Shown here: piece after piece, positions 51,254 through 60,379 of the stretch | Layout of the letters: each line of letters starts with the position of its first letter | Numbering within the stretch: the first letter of the stretch is position 1 | Assembly (NCBI RefSeq): GCF_023205095.1 | Contig: NZ_CP046242.1 | Span: forward strand, 857,001 to 921,000 | Source: Bizionia sp. M204 | Lineage (GTDB): Bacteria > Bacteroidota > Bacteroidia > Flavobacteriales > Flavobacteriaceae | DNA: 64,000 bases | Direction: 5' to 3' | Program-made: the position numbers and the translations under genes | The notes under the pieces: generated by a model | Seen by the model: only the letters and a program-made list of their open reading frames with translations | Databases searched by the model: none | What the model was told of the DNA's origin: nothing

Positions 51254-51732
51254 TAGACTTTAATACATTACCAGACGAATCACGTGTTTGGATATACCAA
51301 GCAAATCGCACATTCACAGAGGTCGAATTGGAAGAAATTGAGGCTAAACTCAATACTTTTGTAGAAAACTGGACGGCTCACGGAAGTGATTTGCAGGCTG
51401 GTTATACCATTAAATATAAGCGATTTATTGTTTTAGCATTAAATCAAAACTTAAACAAAGCAACGGGCTGTTCTATTGATGCATCTGTTCATTTTATTCA
51501 AGGATTGGAAAAGGAATATAATGTGGATTTAATGGATAAAATGAATGTGTCTTATAAGCAAGGCGATTTTGTTGCTTATAAAACCTTAACCGATTTCCGA
51601 CAAATGGCTAAAGATAGAGCTGTTTCTAAAAACACAATTGTATTTAATAACTTGGTAAATAATATTGCTGAATTTAAAGAATATTGGGAAGTTCCGGCAA
51701 GTGAAAGCTGGCATTCACGTTTTGTTAAATAA
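51247..51732 (+). CDS. Conserved flavobacterial protein of unknown function (often mislabelled ABC transporter ATPase)
   Basis: The protein is 161 aa, soluble and begins MLVDFNTLPDESRVWIYQAN. I recognise the type from other flavobacteria, where it tends to be labelled ABC transporter ATPase. I see no Walker A (GxxxxGKS/T), signature (LSGGQ) or Walker B motif here, so that label is not supported. Conserved-looking features are WIYQANRTF, a short KYKRFIVLALNQN strand and the end SESWHSRFV. Function is unknown. It starts inside the small membrane gene's last codons, tying it to the Fe-S cluster operon. Confidence 0.75.
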   Translation: MLVDFNTLPDESRVWIYQANRTFTEVELEEIEAKLNTFVENWTAHGSDLQAGYTIKYKRFIVLALNQNLNKATGCSIDASVHFIQGLEKEYNVDLMDKMNVSYKQGDFVAYKTLTDFRQMAKDRAVSKNTIVFNNLVNNIAEFKEYWEVPASESWHSRFVK

Positions 51733-51756
51733 ACTATCCATCAGCATATTATCGTC

Positions 51757-52623
51757 ATGAAAATTAAATGGTTATTATATATAATTACTTTTTGTTTCAC
51801 CGCAAATAGTTTTGCGCAAATAGATATCTTTTTTATTAAAAAGGATTTTTATCTAGCAGAAATTACCTTTACCAACAACGAAACCAAACGGCTACTTCTA
51901 AAAGATTTTTTAGAGGCGAGCACCTTTGAGTTTAGTGGTTTTGGAGTGGGTTTACGAAATCTAGAAGCTAATCGAGCTGGCAGATCTAACCTCATTGCAA
52001 AAGAATCTATAGATGCCAAACCCTATAAAATTCCTACAAGTACAATAAAGACGCTTACTCTTTTTGATATAGATTCGGAGCCTGTTATTTTTGATATGAT
52101 TAAAGTAAAAACAATTACTAATAATTTGGATCCGGTTTACAAAAATCGTGATATTCTCGTGCCTTTAGTGCGTGATGGAACCATAAAAATGTACGTGCTT
52201 ACTGTATTATTTCATGATCCAAATAGTGGTAAAAAACCGCTTTATACGGGGATGTCTGTAACGCCACTTGTATATTTAAAGCATGAGGATCAAGAGTATG
52301 CCTATATGCCGCAGGACATTACCGTAGGTTCCTTGTTTAGTTTTTGGAGTTTGGATGATAAATTTATAAAAGCCTTTTCTGTACCTACTAAAGATTGCGA
52401 CGTTTTTCAAACCTATTTAAAAGAGCAATCCGTTATTTTGCAGTCCAGTGAAAACAGGAAAAAAACACGACAGGATTTAAAGGAACACAATAAGTTTAAG
52501 AAAGCAGAAGCTAAAAAATTAGATAAATCCAAACGAAAATTATTTGTGTGGGATTTGGATACTAAATATGCGCTAAAGCGTTACCATGAATTTCTTGATG
52601 AATACGAAAAACAATGTCAATAA
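51757..52623 (+). CDS. Secreted protein of unknown function, 288 aa
   Basis: A signal peptide (MKIKWLLYIITFCFTANSFAQ) starts the protein. The mature part is mixed alpha/beta, with no motif I recognise. Features are a stretch FIKKDFYLAEITFTNNETKR, an ESIDAKPYKIPTSTIKTL segment and a lysine-rich C-terminal helix (RKKTRQDLKEHNKFKKAEAK) that may be a coiled coil. It lies 24 bases after the previous gene and precedes the GH3 fusion by about 112 bases. A TACTTTTG promoter motif in that gap suggests a separate unit downstream. Confidence 0.6.
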   Translation: MKIKWLLYIITFCFTANSFAQIDIFFIKKDFYLAEITFTNNETKRLLLKDFLEASTFEFSGFGVGLRNLEANRAGRSNLIAKESIDAKPYKIPTSTIKTLTLFDIDSEPVIFDMIKVKTITNNLDPVYKNRDILVPLVRDGTIKMYVLTVLFHDPNSGKKPLYTGMSVTPLVYLKHEDQEYAYMPQDITVGSLFSFWSLDDKFIKAFSVPTKDCDVFQTYLKEQSVILQSSENRKKTRQDLKEHNKFKKAEAKKLDKSKRKLFVWDLDTKYALKRYHEFLDEYEKQCQ

Positions 52624-52665
52624 TTTAATGCTATTCCCGTTATAAATCTATCTTAAAGTCTATGT

Positions 52666-52673
52666 TACTTTTG
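52666..52673 (+). promoter_or_regulatory. Putative -7 element of the GH3-serine hydrolase gene
   Basis: TACTTTTG is an exact match to TAnnTTTG, about 63 bases before the ATG. A -33 element was not evident. Confidence 0.3.
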
Positions 52674-52735
52674 CCTAAAATTGGTAATTTGGCACTGTTT
52701 TTAATGTACATCTAAATAATAATTCCTTTTTATAT

Positions 52736-55651
52736 ATGCGTTTACTAATTCTTTTAGTTCTTTTTAGTGTTTCAAACTCGTTTGTTTATGCACAAGCTGT
52801 AGATCCACTATTAACCGCTGATGCTCAAGCGCAGATGAAATGGGTGGATAGTATATACGGAGGTATGTCCCTAGATGAAAAAATTGGCCAACTTTTTATG
52901 GTTCAAGCATTTTCAAACATGGATTTAAGACATGAAAATACAATCAGCCAAATGGTTATGAATAATCATATTGGTGGTATTATTTTTTCAAAAGGAGATC
53001 CAATCAATCAAGCTCGGTTTAATAATGAATTGCAAGCTGTTTCAAAAGTGCCACTATTAGTTGGTATGGATGCAGAATGGGGGTTAAGTATGCGTTTAGA
53101 TTCTACGTATGCATTTCCTTGGAATATGACGCTTGGTGCTATTGAAGACAACCAATTGGTTGCCAAAGCTGGATACCACATTGGTGAGCATTGCAAACGA
53201 TTAGGCGTACATTTTAATTTTGCTCCAGATATAGATATCAATATCAATCCTAAAAACCCCATTATTGGAAATCGGTCGTTTGGAGAAGATCGTGATAATG
53301 TAACTGAAAAAGCTACGGCATTTATGCAAGGTATGCATAGTGCTGGTGTTTTATCAAGTGCCAAACACTTTCCTGGTCATGGTGATACGGATACCGATTC
53401 GCATAAAGCATTACCAACTTTAGATTTCGATTTAAAACGATTAGATTCTATAGAGATTTACCCATACAAACGACTTATAAAAGATGGTGTTTCTAGTGTT
53501 ATGGTGGCGCATTTAAATGTGCCTGCTTTGGAATCTGAAAATGGTTTGCCAACTTCATTATCCAAACATGTAATTACAGATATTTTAAAAGGGCAACTTG
53601 GCTTTAAAGGACTTATTTTTACGGATGCCCTGAATATGAAAGGGGTTGCCAACTTTGATAGCCCTGGTGATATTGATTTAGCGGCTTTTCAAGCTGGAAA
53701 TGATATTTTATTAATTTCTGAAGATGTACCAAAAGCAATTGATAAAATAAGAGATGCCTACAATTCCGGTGAAATTACGGAAGAGCGATTAGCACATTCA
53801 GTTAAAAAGATATTAAAATCGAAGTATAAGGTTGGACTAAATAAGTTTAAACCAGTTGCACTAGAAAACCTATTGGCTGATTTAAACAGACCAAAAGATG
53901 ATGTGCTTTATGAAAAGCTCATGGAAAATGCCATTACGGTTGTTAAAAATAAAGGTGATATTTTACCAATTCGCAATTTGGAAACTAAAAAAATCGCCTA
54001 TGTAAAATTAGGAGATGATGATGGTTCTCATTTTCTTAAAGGCCTTCAGAAATATGGAAAAGTCCATGAAATTTCTGGCGATAATTTAGATGAAATTATA
54101 GAGAAACTAAAGGCGTACAATACCGTAATCATTGGTTTTCATCGTTCCAATGATAATCCGTGGAAAAGTTTTGAGTTTTCGGATAAAGAATTAGTTTGGC
54201 TTTATGAAATAGCCCGAACCAATACCGTTATACTTGATGTTTTTGTAAGACCTTACGCATTACTAAACGTCAAAACATTAGAAAACATTGAAGGTCTTGT
54301 CGTGAGTTATCAAAATAGTCCAATTGCGCAGGATGCGTCTGCCCAAATTATTTTTGGCGCTGTAAAAGCACAAGGCACTTTACCCGTTTCTATTGGCAAT
54401 GGTTATGTTGTTGGCAACGGGTTAACGTTGTCAAGCTTATCGCGATTGGGTTATGCTATTCCAGAACGTGTTGGTATGAGCACAGAAAAGCTTCATAAAA
54501 TTGATGCAATAGCCCAACGTGCTGTTGATGAAAAAATGACACCGGGTGTACAGTTACTTGTCGCCAGAAAAGGTAAAGTTATTTATAATAAAAACTTTGG
54601 AAAACATACCTATGATGCCAACGCAGAACCTGTGAAGTTTAATGATATGTATGATGTAGCTTCATTAACAAAAATATTGGCAACCCTACCTTTATTAATG
54701 GAATTGGAGGAAAAAGGTATTGTTTCATTGGATACCAAACTATCCAAAATACTTCCGGAATATGCCAATTCTAATAAAAAGAATATCACGATCAAGGAAA
54801 TGCTGTCTCATTATGCACGTTTAAGTCCATGGATTCCATTTTATTTTGCAACATTAGACGCTAATAAACAACCAGACCCTAAATATTATCGAAAAGAATT
54901 TGGCGGGAAATTTACGGTGAAAGTGGCTAATGAATTATACATGCGCGCCGATTATCAGGATAGTATGCAAAAAATAATTAGAGAAAGTGATTTATTAAAA
55001 AGCCTCCGCTATCGTTACAGTGATTTACCGTATTACATTCTTAAAAAATATTTAGAAAAACACTACGAAAAGGGGTTAGATGAATTGGTTCAGGATCATT
55101 TTTATCAATCAATAGGTGCAAATCACACCACGTACAATCCAAATAGTAAATTTAGTGATATAAATATTGTGCCTTCAGAAATAGATGATTATTACCGTTA
55201 TCAAAAAGTACAAGGTTATGTGCATGATATGGGAGCAGCCATGCAAGGAGGCGTAGGTGGTCACGCAGGAATTTTTAGTAACGCTAATGATGTTGCTAAA
55301 ATTATGCAAACCTATTTGCAGAAAGGCTTTTATGGCGGAAAGCGCTATTTTAAACCAGAAACATTAGATAAATTCAACACGTGTTTTTATTGCGATAAAG
55401 ATAACCGTCGAGGCGTTGGCTTTGATAAGCCTCAATTAGGGGAGTCTGGCCCAACTTGTGGTTGTATTTCTATGTCTAGTTTTGGACATTCCGGGTTTAC
55501 AGGTACTTACGCATGGGCAGATCCAGAAGAGGAAATTGTATATGTGTTTTTAGCCAATAGAACCTATCCTAATGCTGGAACAAACACGCTATTAAAGGAA
55601 AATATTAGAACGGACATTCAGGAATTAATTTATGAGGCGATTATCGATTAA
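52736..55651 (+). CDS. GH3 beta-N-acetylhexosaminidase fused to a serine beta-lactamase/transpeptidase-like domain
   Basis: After a signal peptide (MRLLILLVLFSVSNSFVYAQ), residues about 30-380 form a glycoside hydrolase family 3 domain. The NagZ-type His/Asp motif KHFPGHGDTDTDSHK is near 209-223, and IFTDALNMKG marks the nucleophile region. The middle (about 380-560) resembles a GH3 C-terminal alpha/beta sandwich. Residues about 580-965 form a class C beta-lactamase-like domain: the Ser of SxxK is near 643 in ASLTKILATLP, YSDLPYY stands in the place of the tyrosine motif and FGHSGFTGT near 915 supplies the HxG triad. Such fusions probably hydrolyse muropeptides or exported glycans. The two activities together suggest peptidoglycan recycling in the periplasm. 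Confidence 0.9.
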   Translation: MRLLILLVLFSVSNSFVYAQAVDPLLTADAQAQMKWVDSIYGGMSLDEKIGQLFMVQAFSNMDLRHENTISQMVMNNHIGGIIFSKGDPINQARFNNELQAVSKVPLLVGMDAEWGLSMRLDSTYAFPWNMTLGAIEDNQLVAKAGYHIGEHCKRLGVHFNFAPDIDININPKNPIIGNRSFGEDRDNVTEKATAFMQGMHSAGVLSSAKHFPGHGDTDTDSHKALPTLDFDLKRLDSIEIYPYKRLIKDGVSSVMVAHLNVPALESENGLPTSLSKHVITDILKGQLGFKGLIFTDALNMKGVANFDSPGDIDLAAFQAGNDILLISEDVPKAIDKIRDAYNSGEITEERLAHSVKKILKSKYKVGLNKFKPVALENLLADLNRPKDDVLYEKLMENAITVVKNKGDILPIRNLETKKIAYVKLGDDDGSHFLKGLQKYGKVHEISGDNLDEIIEKLKAYNTVIIGFHRSNDNPWKSFEFSDKELVWLYEIARTNTVILDVFVRPYALLNVKTLENIEGLVVSYQNSPIAQDASAQIIFGAVKAQGTLPVSIGNGYVVGNGLTLSSLSRLGYAIPERVGMSTEKLHKIDAIAQRAVDEKMTPGVQLLVARKGKVIYNKNFGKHTYDANAEPVKFNDMYDVASLTKILATLPLLMELEEKGIVSLDTKLSKILPEYANSNKKNITIKEMLSHYARLSPWIPFYFATLDANKQPDPKYYRKEFGGKFTVKVANELYMRADYQDSMQKIIRESDLLKSLRYRYSDLPYYILKKYLEKHYEKGLDELVQDHFYQSIGANHTTYNPNSKFSDINIVPSEIDDYYRYQKVQGYVHDMGAAMQGGVGGHAGIFSNANDVAKIMQTYLQKGFYGGKRYFKPETLDKFNTCFYCDKDNRRGVGFDKPQLGESGPTCGCISMSSFGHSGFTGTYAWADPEEEIVYVFLANRTYPNAGTNTLLKENIRTDIQELIYEAIID

Positions 55652-55739
55652 TTTTGAATCAGTTTGTATAGAAAATCGTTTTATTACGACCAAGTTTGAT
55701 AGATATCAAAAATTGAAATTTTAATAGAAAAGTAAGGGA

Positions 55740-56879
55740 ATGAAAATAGGAATCGTGTGTTATCCAACGTTTGGAGGTAGTGGCGTTGTAGCTACAGAAT
55801 TAGGAATTGAGCTTTCAAAACGTGGTCATGAAGTCCATTTTATTACCTACAAACAACCGGTTCGCTTAGAGCTTTTGGGTAGTAATGTCCATTTCCATGA
55901 GGTAACAGTCCCAGAATATCCGTTATTTCATTATCAGCCTTATGAGTTAGCGCTATCTAGTAAGTTAGTTGACATGGTAAAGCTTCATAAAATAGAAGTG
56001 TTACACGTTCATTATGCTATTCCTCATGCTTATGCAGCCTATATGGCGAAAAAAATGCTTCAGGAAGAAGGTATTTACGTACCCATTGTTACAACCTTGC
56101 ACGGAACAGATATAACGTTGGTGGGGAGTCATCCTTTTTATAAAACAGCTGTCACATTCAGTATTAATCAATCGGATGCGGTAACTTCCGTTTCAGAGAG
56201 TTTAAAACGTGATACGCTTCGGTTATTCGATATAAAAAATGACATTGAAGTTATTACCAATTTCATAGATGTTGGGAAATATAACAGCCCTTTTTCCGAT
56301 TGCCAGCGTGCTATGATGGCTCACGAAGATGAACGGATTATAACGCATGTAAGTAATTTTAGACCAGTAAAGCGCATTGCCGATGTTGTTAAAATATTTT
56401 ACAACATTCAGAAAGAAATACCTGCCAAACTCATGATGGTTGGTGAAGGTCCAGAAAAAGAAGGAGCAGAACAATTAGCAATTGATTTAGGCATAGAAAA
56501 TAAAGTCGTATTTCTAGGAAATAGTAATGAAGTTGACCGTATTTTATGTTTTTCAGATTTGTTTATTTTACCTTCGGAAACCGAGAGTTTTGGTTTAGCA
56601 GCTTTAGAAGCTATGGCTTCTGGAGTGCCTGTTATTTCTAGTAATTCAGGAGGAATACCAGAAGTAAATATCCAAGGTGTTTCTGGATATTTAAGTGATG
56701 TTGGCGATATTGAAGACATGAGTAAAAATGCATTGGCTATTTTAAAGGATACAGAGACACTTAATACTTTTAAACTTCAGGCTACAAAACAAGCTAGTAA
56801 ATTTGAGATTTCTAAAATAGTTCATCAATATGAGGCTATTTATCAAAAAACGCTAGCCAATAGTAAAGGCCTAAACTAA
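55740..56879 (+). CDS. bshA: N-acetyl-alpha-D-glucosaminyl L-malate synthase (bacillithiol biosynthesis)
   Basis: BshA is a GT4 glycosyltransferase that joins GlcNAc from UDP-GlcNAc to L-malate, the first step of bacillithiol synthesis. The N-terminal domain has MKIGIVCYPTFGGSGVVATE and LHGTDITLVGSHP, which I regard as diagnostic of BshA. The C-terminal domain includes VGEGPEKEGAEQL and the ExxxxxxxE motif in PSETESFGLAALEAM near 279-293. Length of 379 aa is normal. bshB and bshC are not in this window. The gene starts 88 bases after the GH3 fusion, which may be a separate unit. Confidence 0.93.
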   Translation: MKIGIVCYPTFGGSGVVATELGIELSKRGHEVHFITYKQPVRLELLGSNVHFHEVTVPEYPLFHYQPYELALSSKLVDMVKLHKIEVLHVHYAIPHAYAAYMAKKMLQEEGIYVPIVTTLHGTDITLVGSHPFYKTAVTFSINQSDAVTSVSESLKRDTLRLFDIKNDIEVITNFIDVGKYNSPFSDCQRAMMAHEDERIITHVSNFRPVKRIADVVKIFYNIQKEIPAKLMMVGEGPEKEGAEQLAIDLGIENKVVFLGNSNEVDRILCFSDLFILPSETESFGLAALEAMASGVPVISSNSGGIPEVNIQGVSGYLSDVGDIEDMSKNALAILKDTETLNTFKLQATKQASKFEISKIVHQYEAIYQKTLANSKGLN

Positions 56880-56954
56880 CTTACTTTTTAGGAAAGAAAA
56901 TTTTTTATTTACTTTTATTTTATAACTTGGGGTAAACTTCAAAACCGCTATAAA

Positions 56955-58361
56955 ATGAATAGAAAATCATTTTTAAACCTATCAGCAAGAGCTGGGCTTT
57001 TTTTAGGTCTTACACCCACATTACTTGCTGGAAATAATCGCGAAAATCTTCAAGAAGTCGATGCTGTAAATGCCTTATTAGGATCCAATAAAGCGCAAGG
57101 AAATATGGTGAATTTTGCCGACAAACCTATTGATAAGGTGCGTGTTGGTATGATTGGTATGGGAAATAGAGGCTCTGTATTAATTCAGATGTTTGAATAT
57201 TTAATCAAACACAATCATGCTGAAATTGTAGCCCTTTCTGATTTAAAAGAAGACAAAGTCACAAAAAATAACGACTACTTAAAAACAATCCAACCCGAAG
57301 GTGCCGATCTGTATTTTGGTGATGAAAAGGCATGGAAAAAAATGGCCAAACGGGACGATATTGATATTCTAATTATTGCAACGCCATGGAATTTCCATAC
57401 GGAAATGTGCGTATATGGTATGGAAAATAATAAGCACGTTGCTTGCGAGCAGCCATTGGCTTTGACCTTGGACGATTGCTGGAAACTTATTGAAGTAGCC
57501 GAACGCACCAAGAAACATTGCATGTATATGGAGAATTGCTGCTTTAATGGCGAAGAACTCTGGATATTAAATATGATTAATGAAGGCATCTTTGGAGATA
57601 TTAATCATGCGGAAGGTGCTTATATTCATGATTTACGGAAGCATATGCTCGATGCAAATTATTATGAAAATCAGTGGCGCATAAAACATCATGAAACCAA
57701 TAATGGGAATTTTTATACGGGTCATGGTTTAGGTCCTGTGAGCGCCTATATGGATATTGGTCGTGGTGATAACTATGATCATTTGGTGAGTATGAGTTCT
57801 AGAGAACAAAGTTTAAGTGAAGCTGCAAAAACAGAAAATTATAAAACCCAAAAATTTGCTTGTGGGGATATGAATACCTCGTTAATTAAAACGAAAAAAG
57901 GTAAAACCATTATGCTTCAATTTGACACACATACGGGAAGACCTTATTCCAGACTAAACACGGTTACAGGAACAAAAGCAGTTCATGAAGGATATCCATC
58001 CAGATTATATGTTGGTCATGAGGAATTGCAGTGGGGACATTCATGGTTAAAAGATGAAGAATACAAAGATTATCGCGAACGCTATGATCATCCACTTTGG
58101 AAAAAATTACGAACGCAAATTGATGCTAATGCCGTTGGTCATGGCGGAATGGACTTCGTAATGATTTATAGAATGATGCGTTGCTTAAATCAAGGATTAC
58201 GTTTAGATATTAATTTATATGATAGTGTTATGTGGAGTGCTATTACACCGTTATCCGAAATGTCTGTAGCCAATAATAGCGCGAGTACAAAAATCCCTGA
58301 TTTTACAGGAGGAACCTGGGAAACACCTAGGAAAAATGAAATATTGCGCGATATTATGTAA
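56955..58361 (+). CDS. GH109-like Gfo/Idh/MocA glycosidase (alpha-N-acetylgalactosaminidase type)
   Basis: The N-terminus MNRKSFLNLSARAGLFLGL is a signal sequence with a single Arg, so Sec export is more likely than Tat. The NAD-binding motif VGMIGMGNRGS sits at residues 64-74 and the second family motif is CEQPLALTLDDCW near 160. YTGHGLGPVSAYMDIGRGD and later DMNTSLIKTKKGKTIMLQ match enzymes of family GH109, which remove alpha-linked GalNAc with a bound NAD. Other Gfo/Idh/MocA activities cannot be excluded, but the signal peptide and these motifs favour GH109. The 3' end overlaps the convergent kinase gene by 8 bases. Confidence 0.82.
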   Translation: MNRKSFLNLSARAGLFLGLTPTLLAGNNRENLQEVDAVNALLGSNKAQGNMVNFADKPIDKVRVGMIGMGNRGSVLIQMFEYLIKHNHAEIVALSDLKEDKVTKNNDYLKTIQPEGADLYFGDEKAWKKMAKRDDIDILIIATPWNFHTEMCVYGMENNKHVACEQPLALTLDDCWKLIEVAERTKKHCMYMENCCFNGEELWILNMINEGIFGDINHAEGAYIHDLRKHMLDANYYENQWRIKHHETNNGNFYTGHGLGPVSAYMDIGRGDNYDHLVSMSSREQSLSEAAKTENYKTQKFACGDMNTSLIKTKKGKTIMLQFDTHTGRPYSRLNTVTGTKAVHEGYPSRLYVGHEELQWGHSWLKDEEYKDYRERYDHPLWKKLRTQIDANAVGHGGMDFVMIYRMMRCLNQGLRLDINLYDSVMWSAITPLSEMSVANNSASTKIPDFTGGTWETPRKNEILRDIM

Positions 58362-59430
58362 AATGTTGCTTCGTAATAAGCTCTATGGATTCCAAATTGT
58401 CAAGTACGGATTGTAACAAAGTAAATTGATTTAATGCGCGATCCAAGTTATGATTTTCATATGTCGTTTTATAATATATATCGTTATTTAAGTAATCGGT
58501 TAAAAAACGTAAACCCATTATAAAAATGATGGTTTGAACTCCTAAAGGTAGATTTTCAATTTCTTCTGGTTTTAAAATAGACTTTGTTTTTAAAGCGAAG
58601 CCTTTGCAATAGGCTTCATACAACTCTAAGTCAATGTAAATTTCAGATAAATCTGTTTCATCTTCCGTTGATTTGGTGCAAATGGAACGTACAGAATCCC
58701 CAAAGTCATAATGTACTAATCCAGGCATGACCGTATCTAAGTCAATAACCGCTAAACCTTTATTTTGGTTATCAAATAGAATGTTGGATAATTTAGCATC
58801 ATTATGTGTAATCCGAATAGGGAAGTGGTTTTTACCCTGCAAACTGGCAAGAGCACTCATGCTTGTTGCATGCTTTTTTATGAACGCTATTAAATCGGCA
58901 GCCGCTTCTAACCGATTAGATTTTGCAAGTTTTAGAGCAGTTTCAAATTGTGTGAACCTAAAAGGCACATTATGAAAATCTTTTAATGTTTCAGTAATGG
59001 ATTCTGGTGAAATAGACTCCGTATTTAAAATAAAATCGCCATATAGTTTTCCTGCTTCAAATGCTATTTCGGGTGTTTCTGCTCTATCCATAGTAATAGC
59101 ATTGGGAATAAATTGCATAACATTCCAATAGCACGTTTCATCCTGAAATATATAGGCATTCTGCGTCGTTTTTAAATAATTTACCGACTGATAATGTGAG
59201 TTTGTTTTTTTGTAATTCGCATGTAAATGTTTTGAAACCACAATTTTATTGGCAATAACAGCTTTGGCATCTTTAAAAACAAGACTGTTTAACTTTTGAA
59301 TGATAAACTTCTCGTCATTTTGTTGGGTGACCAAATATGTATCATTTATATGTCCAGATTGTAACGTTTCAATTGACTTTAATGGCGTTTCTATTCCAAA
59401 AGCCTCGCAGATGTTATCTAGTTTATGCAT
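58354..59430 (-). CDS. NahK-like N-acetylhexosamine 1-kinase (APH/choline kinase fold)
   Basis: The aminoglycoside-phosphotransferase fold shows the catalytic loop RITHNDAKLSNILFDNQ near residue 203, with the catalytic Asp in HND. The metal-binding stretch VIDLDTVMPGLVHYDFGDS follows near 223. The DLDTVMPG..YDFGDS pattern is the one of NahK (LnpB) kinases, which phosphorylate GlcNAc or GalNAc at the anomeric C1. The N-terminus has SGHINDTYLV and the ATP lysine in EKFIIQKLN. At 358 aa it is of normal size. The nucleotidyltransferase gene lies just upstream, 3 bases apart, and the GH109 gene faces it. Together they suggest a salvage route. Confidence 0.85.
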   Translation of the reverse strand: MHKLDNICEAFGIETPLKSIETLQSGHINDTYLVTQQNDEKFIIQKLNSLVFKDAKAVIANKIVVSKHLHANYKKTNSHYQSVNYLKTTQNAYIFQDETCYWNVMQFIPNAITMDRAETPEIAFEAGKLYGDFILNTESISPESITETLKDFHNVPFRFTQFETALKLAKSNRLEAAADLIAFIKKHATSMSALASLQGKNHFPIRITHNDAKLSNILFDNQNKGLAVIDLDTVMPGLVHYDFGDSVRSICTKSTEDETDLSEIYIDLELYEAYCKGFALKTKSILKPEEIENLPLGVQTIIFIMGLRFLTDYLNNDIYYKTTYENHNLDRALNQFTLLQSVLDNLESIELITKQHFT

Positions 59431-59433
59431 GGT

Positions 59434-60315
59434 CTACCATAGTTTTTTGGGATAGAAATTGCTGTCTATATGTGTTTTAATATTTTCACGTGCTGAAGTT
59501 TCATCCGCTGAATAGGTCATGCCAAACCAAGAGCTGTCCGTTGCTAATACTTGAATACTATTTGGACTATTTTCAATTAGATGCTTAATAATATAGGTGA
59601 TGTAAAATTCGTCTTTTTCAAAATCAGTAATCGTATGTAAGAATTTCAGGAACAAATCATTTGCAACATTAAAAACGGATTGTTTAAAGCCCCAGAAATT
59701 CATAGACACTAAGGAGTTTGGATTTAGGGTTTCAGACATTAAATTAGTTTGAGATATAATTTCACCTGCATCATTCTTCATAATAGCCGTAAGCTCTTCA
59801 ATGCTAATTAAATTTTGATTTTTATCTACATGACAAATGCCACGCGAAACTGTTCCATTGTCGGACAAGGTATTTTTTAATGCATATGCAACCAAATAAT
59901 GATTCAAATTAGTATCCTTAAACAACGCGTCATGCATGAGCTGAAAGGCGTTTCTACCGTAAAAATCATCGGCATTTATTAAGGTGAAGTCAGTGGTAAC
60001 AGTTTTTTTTAAAGCTAATAAAGCATGTCCAGTACCCCACGGTTTCTTGCGTGTTCGAGAATCTGATAAGTCATTTTTTTGAATGACAAAATCCAAGGAA
60101 ACATGTTTAGGTAATTTGTTGGCATAGCGGTCTTTAAAAAGCTCTACAATTTCATCCCGAACTATAAAAACGATATGGTTGTAGCCCACTTGCATGGCGT
60201 CATAAATGCTAAAATCCATGATGGAAAAATTGCCATAAACGGGTTGTATTTGCTTAAGACTTCCAAATCTGGAACCCATGCCAGCAGCCATAATTGCTAA
60301 AGTTTTTTTTACCAT
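59434..60315 (-). CDS. Sugar-1-phosphate nucleotidyltransferase
   Basis: The nucleotide-binding signature of the NTP-transferase family is AIMAAGMGSRFGSLKQIQPV at residues 7-26. Further on, KKPWGTGHALLALK and the metal-binding INADDFYGRNAF appear, as in UDP-sugar pyrophosphorylases. With the NahK-like kinase 3 bases downstream, the likely product is UDP-GlcNAc or UDP-GalNAc from the 1-phosphate. Length of 293 aa is typical for single-domain members without an acyltransferase half. It is the first gene of the two-gene unit. Confidence 0.85.
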   Translation of the reverse strand: MVKKTLAIMAAGMGSRFGSLKQIQPVYGNFSIMDFSIYDAMQVGYNHIVFIVRDEIVELFKDRYANKLPKHVSLDFVIQKNDLSDSRTRKKPWGTGHALLALKKTVTTDFTLINADDFYGRNAFQLMHDALFKDTNLNHYLVAYALKNTLSDNGTVSRGICHVDKNQNLISIEELTAIMKNDAGEIISQTNLMSETLNPNSLVSMNFWGFKQSVFNVANDLFLKFLHTITDFEKDEFYITYIIKHLIENSPNSIQVLATDSSWFGMTYSADETSARENIKTHIDSNFYPKKLW

Positions 60316-60326
60316 AAAACAAATGT

Positions 60327-60357
60327 AAAAAAAAGCACGTCAATTAAAACGTGCTTT
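60327..60357 (-). terminator. Terminator after the small outer-membrane protein gene
   Basis: On the minus strand a 9-bp stem (AAAGCACGT at 60349-60357 and its complement at 60332-60340) is followed by eight T. It ends the unit of the gene at 60380-60871 and lies just before the nucleotidyltransferase start. Confidence 0.8.
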
Positions 60358-60379
60358 AAGTTATTGTTGTAATAAGCTA

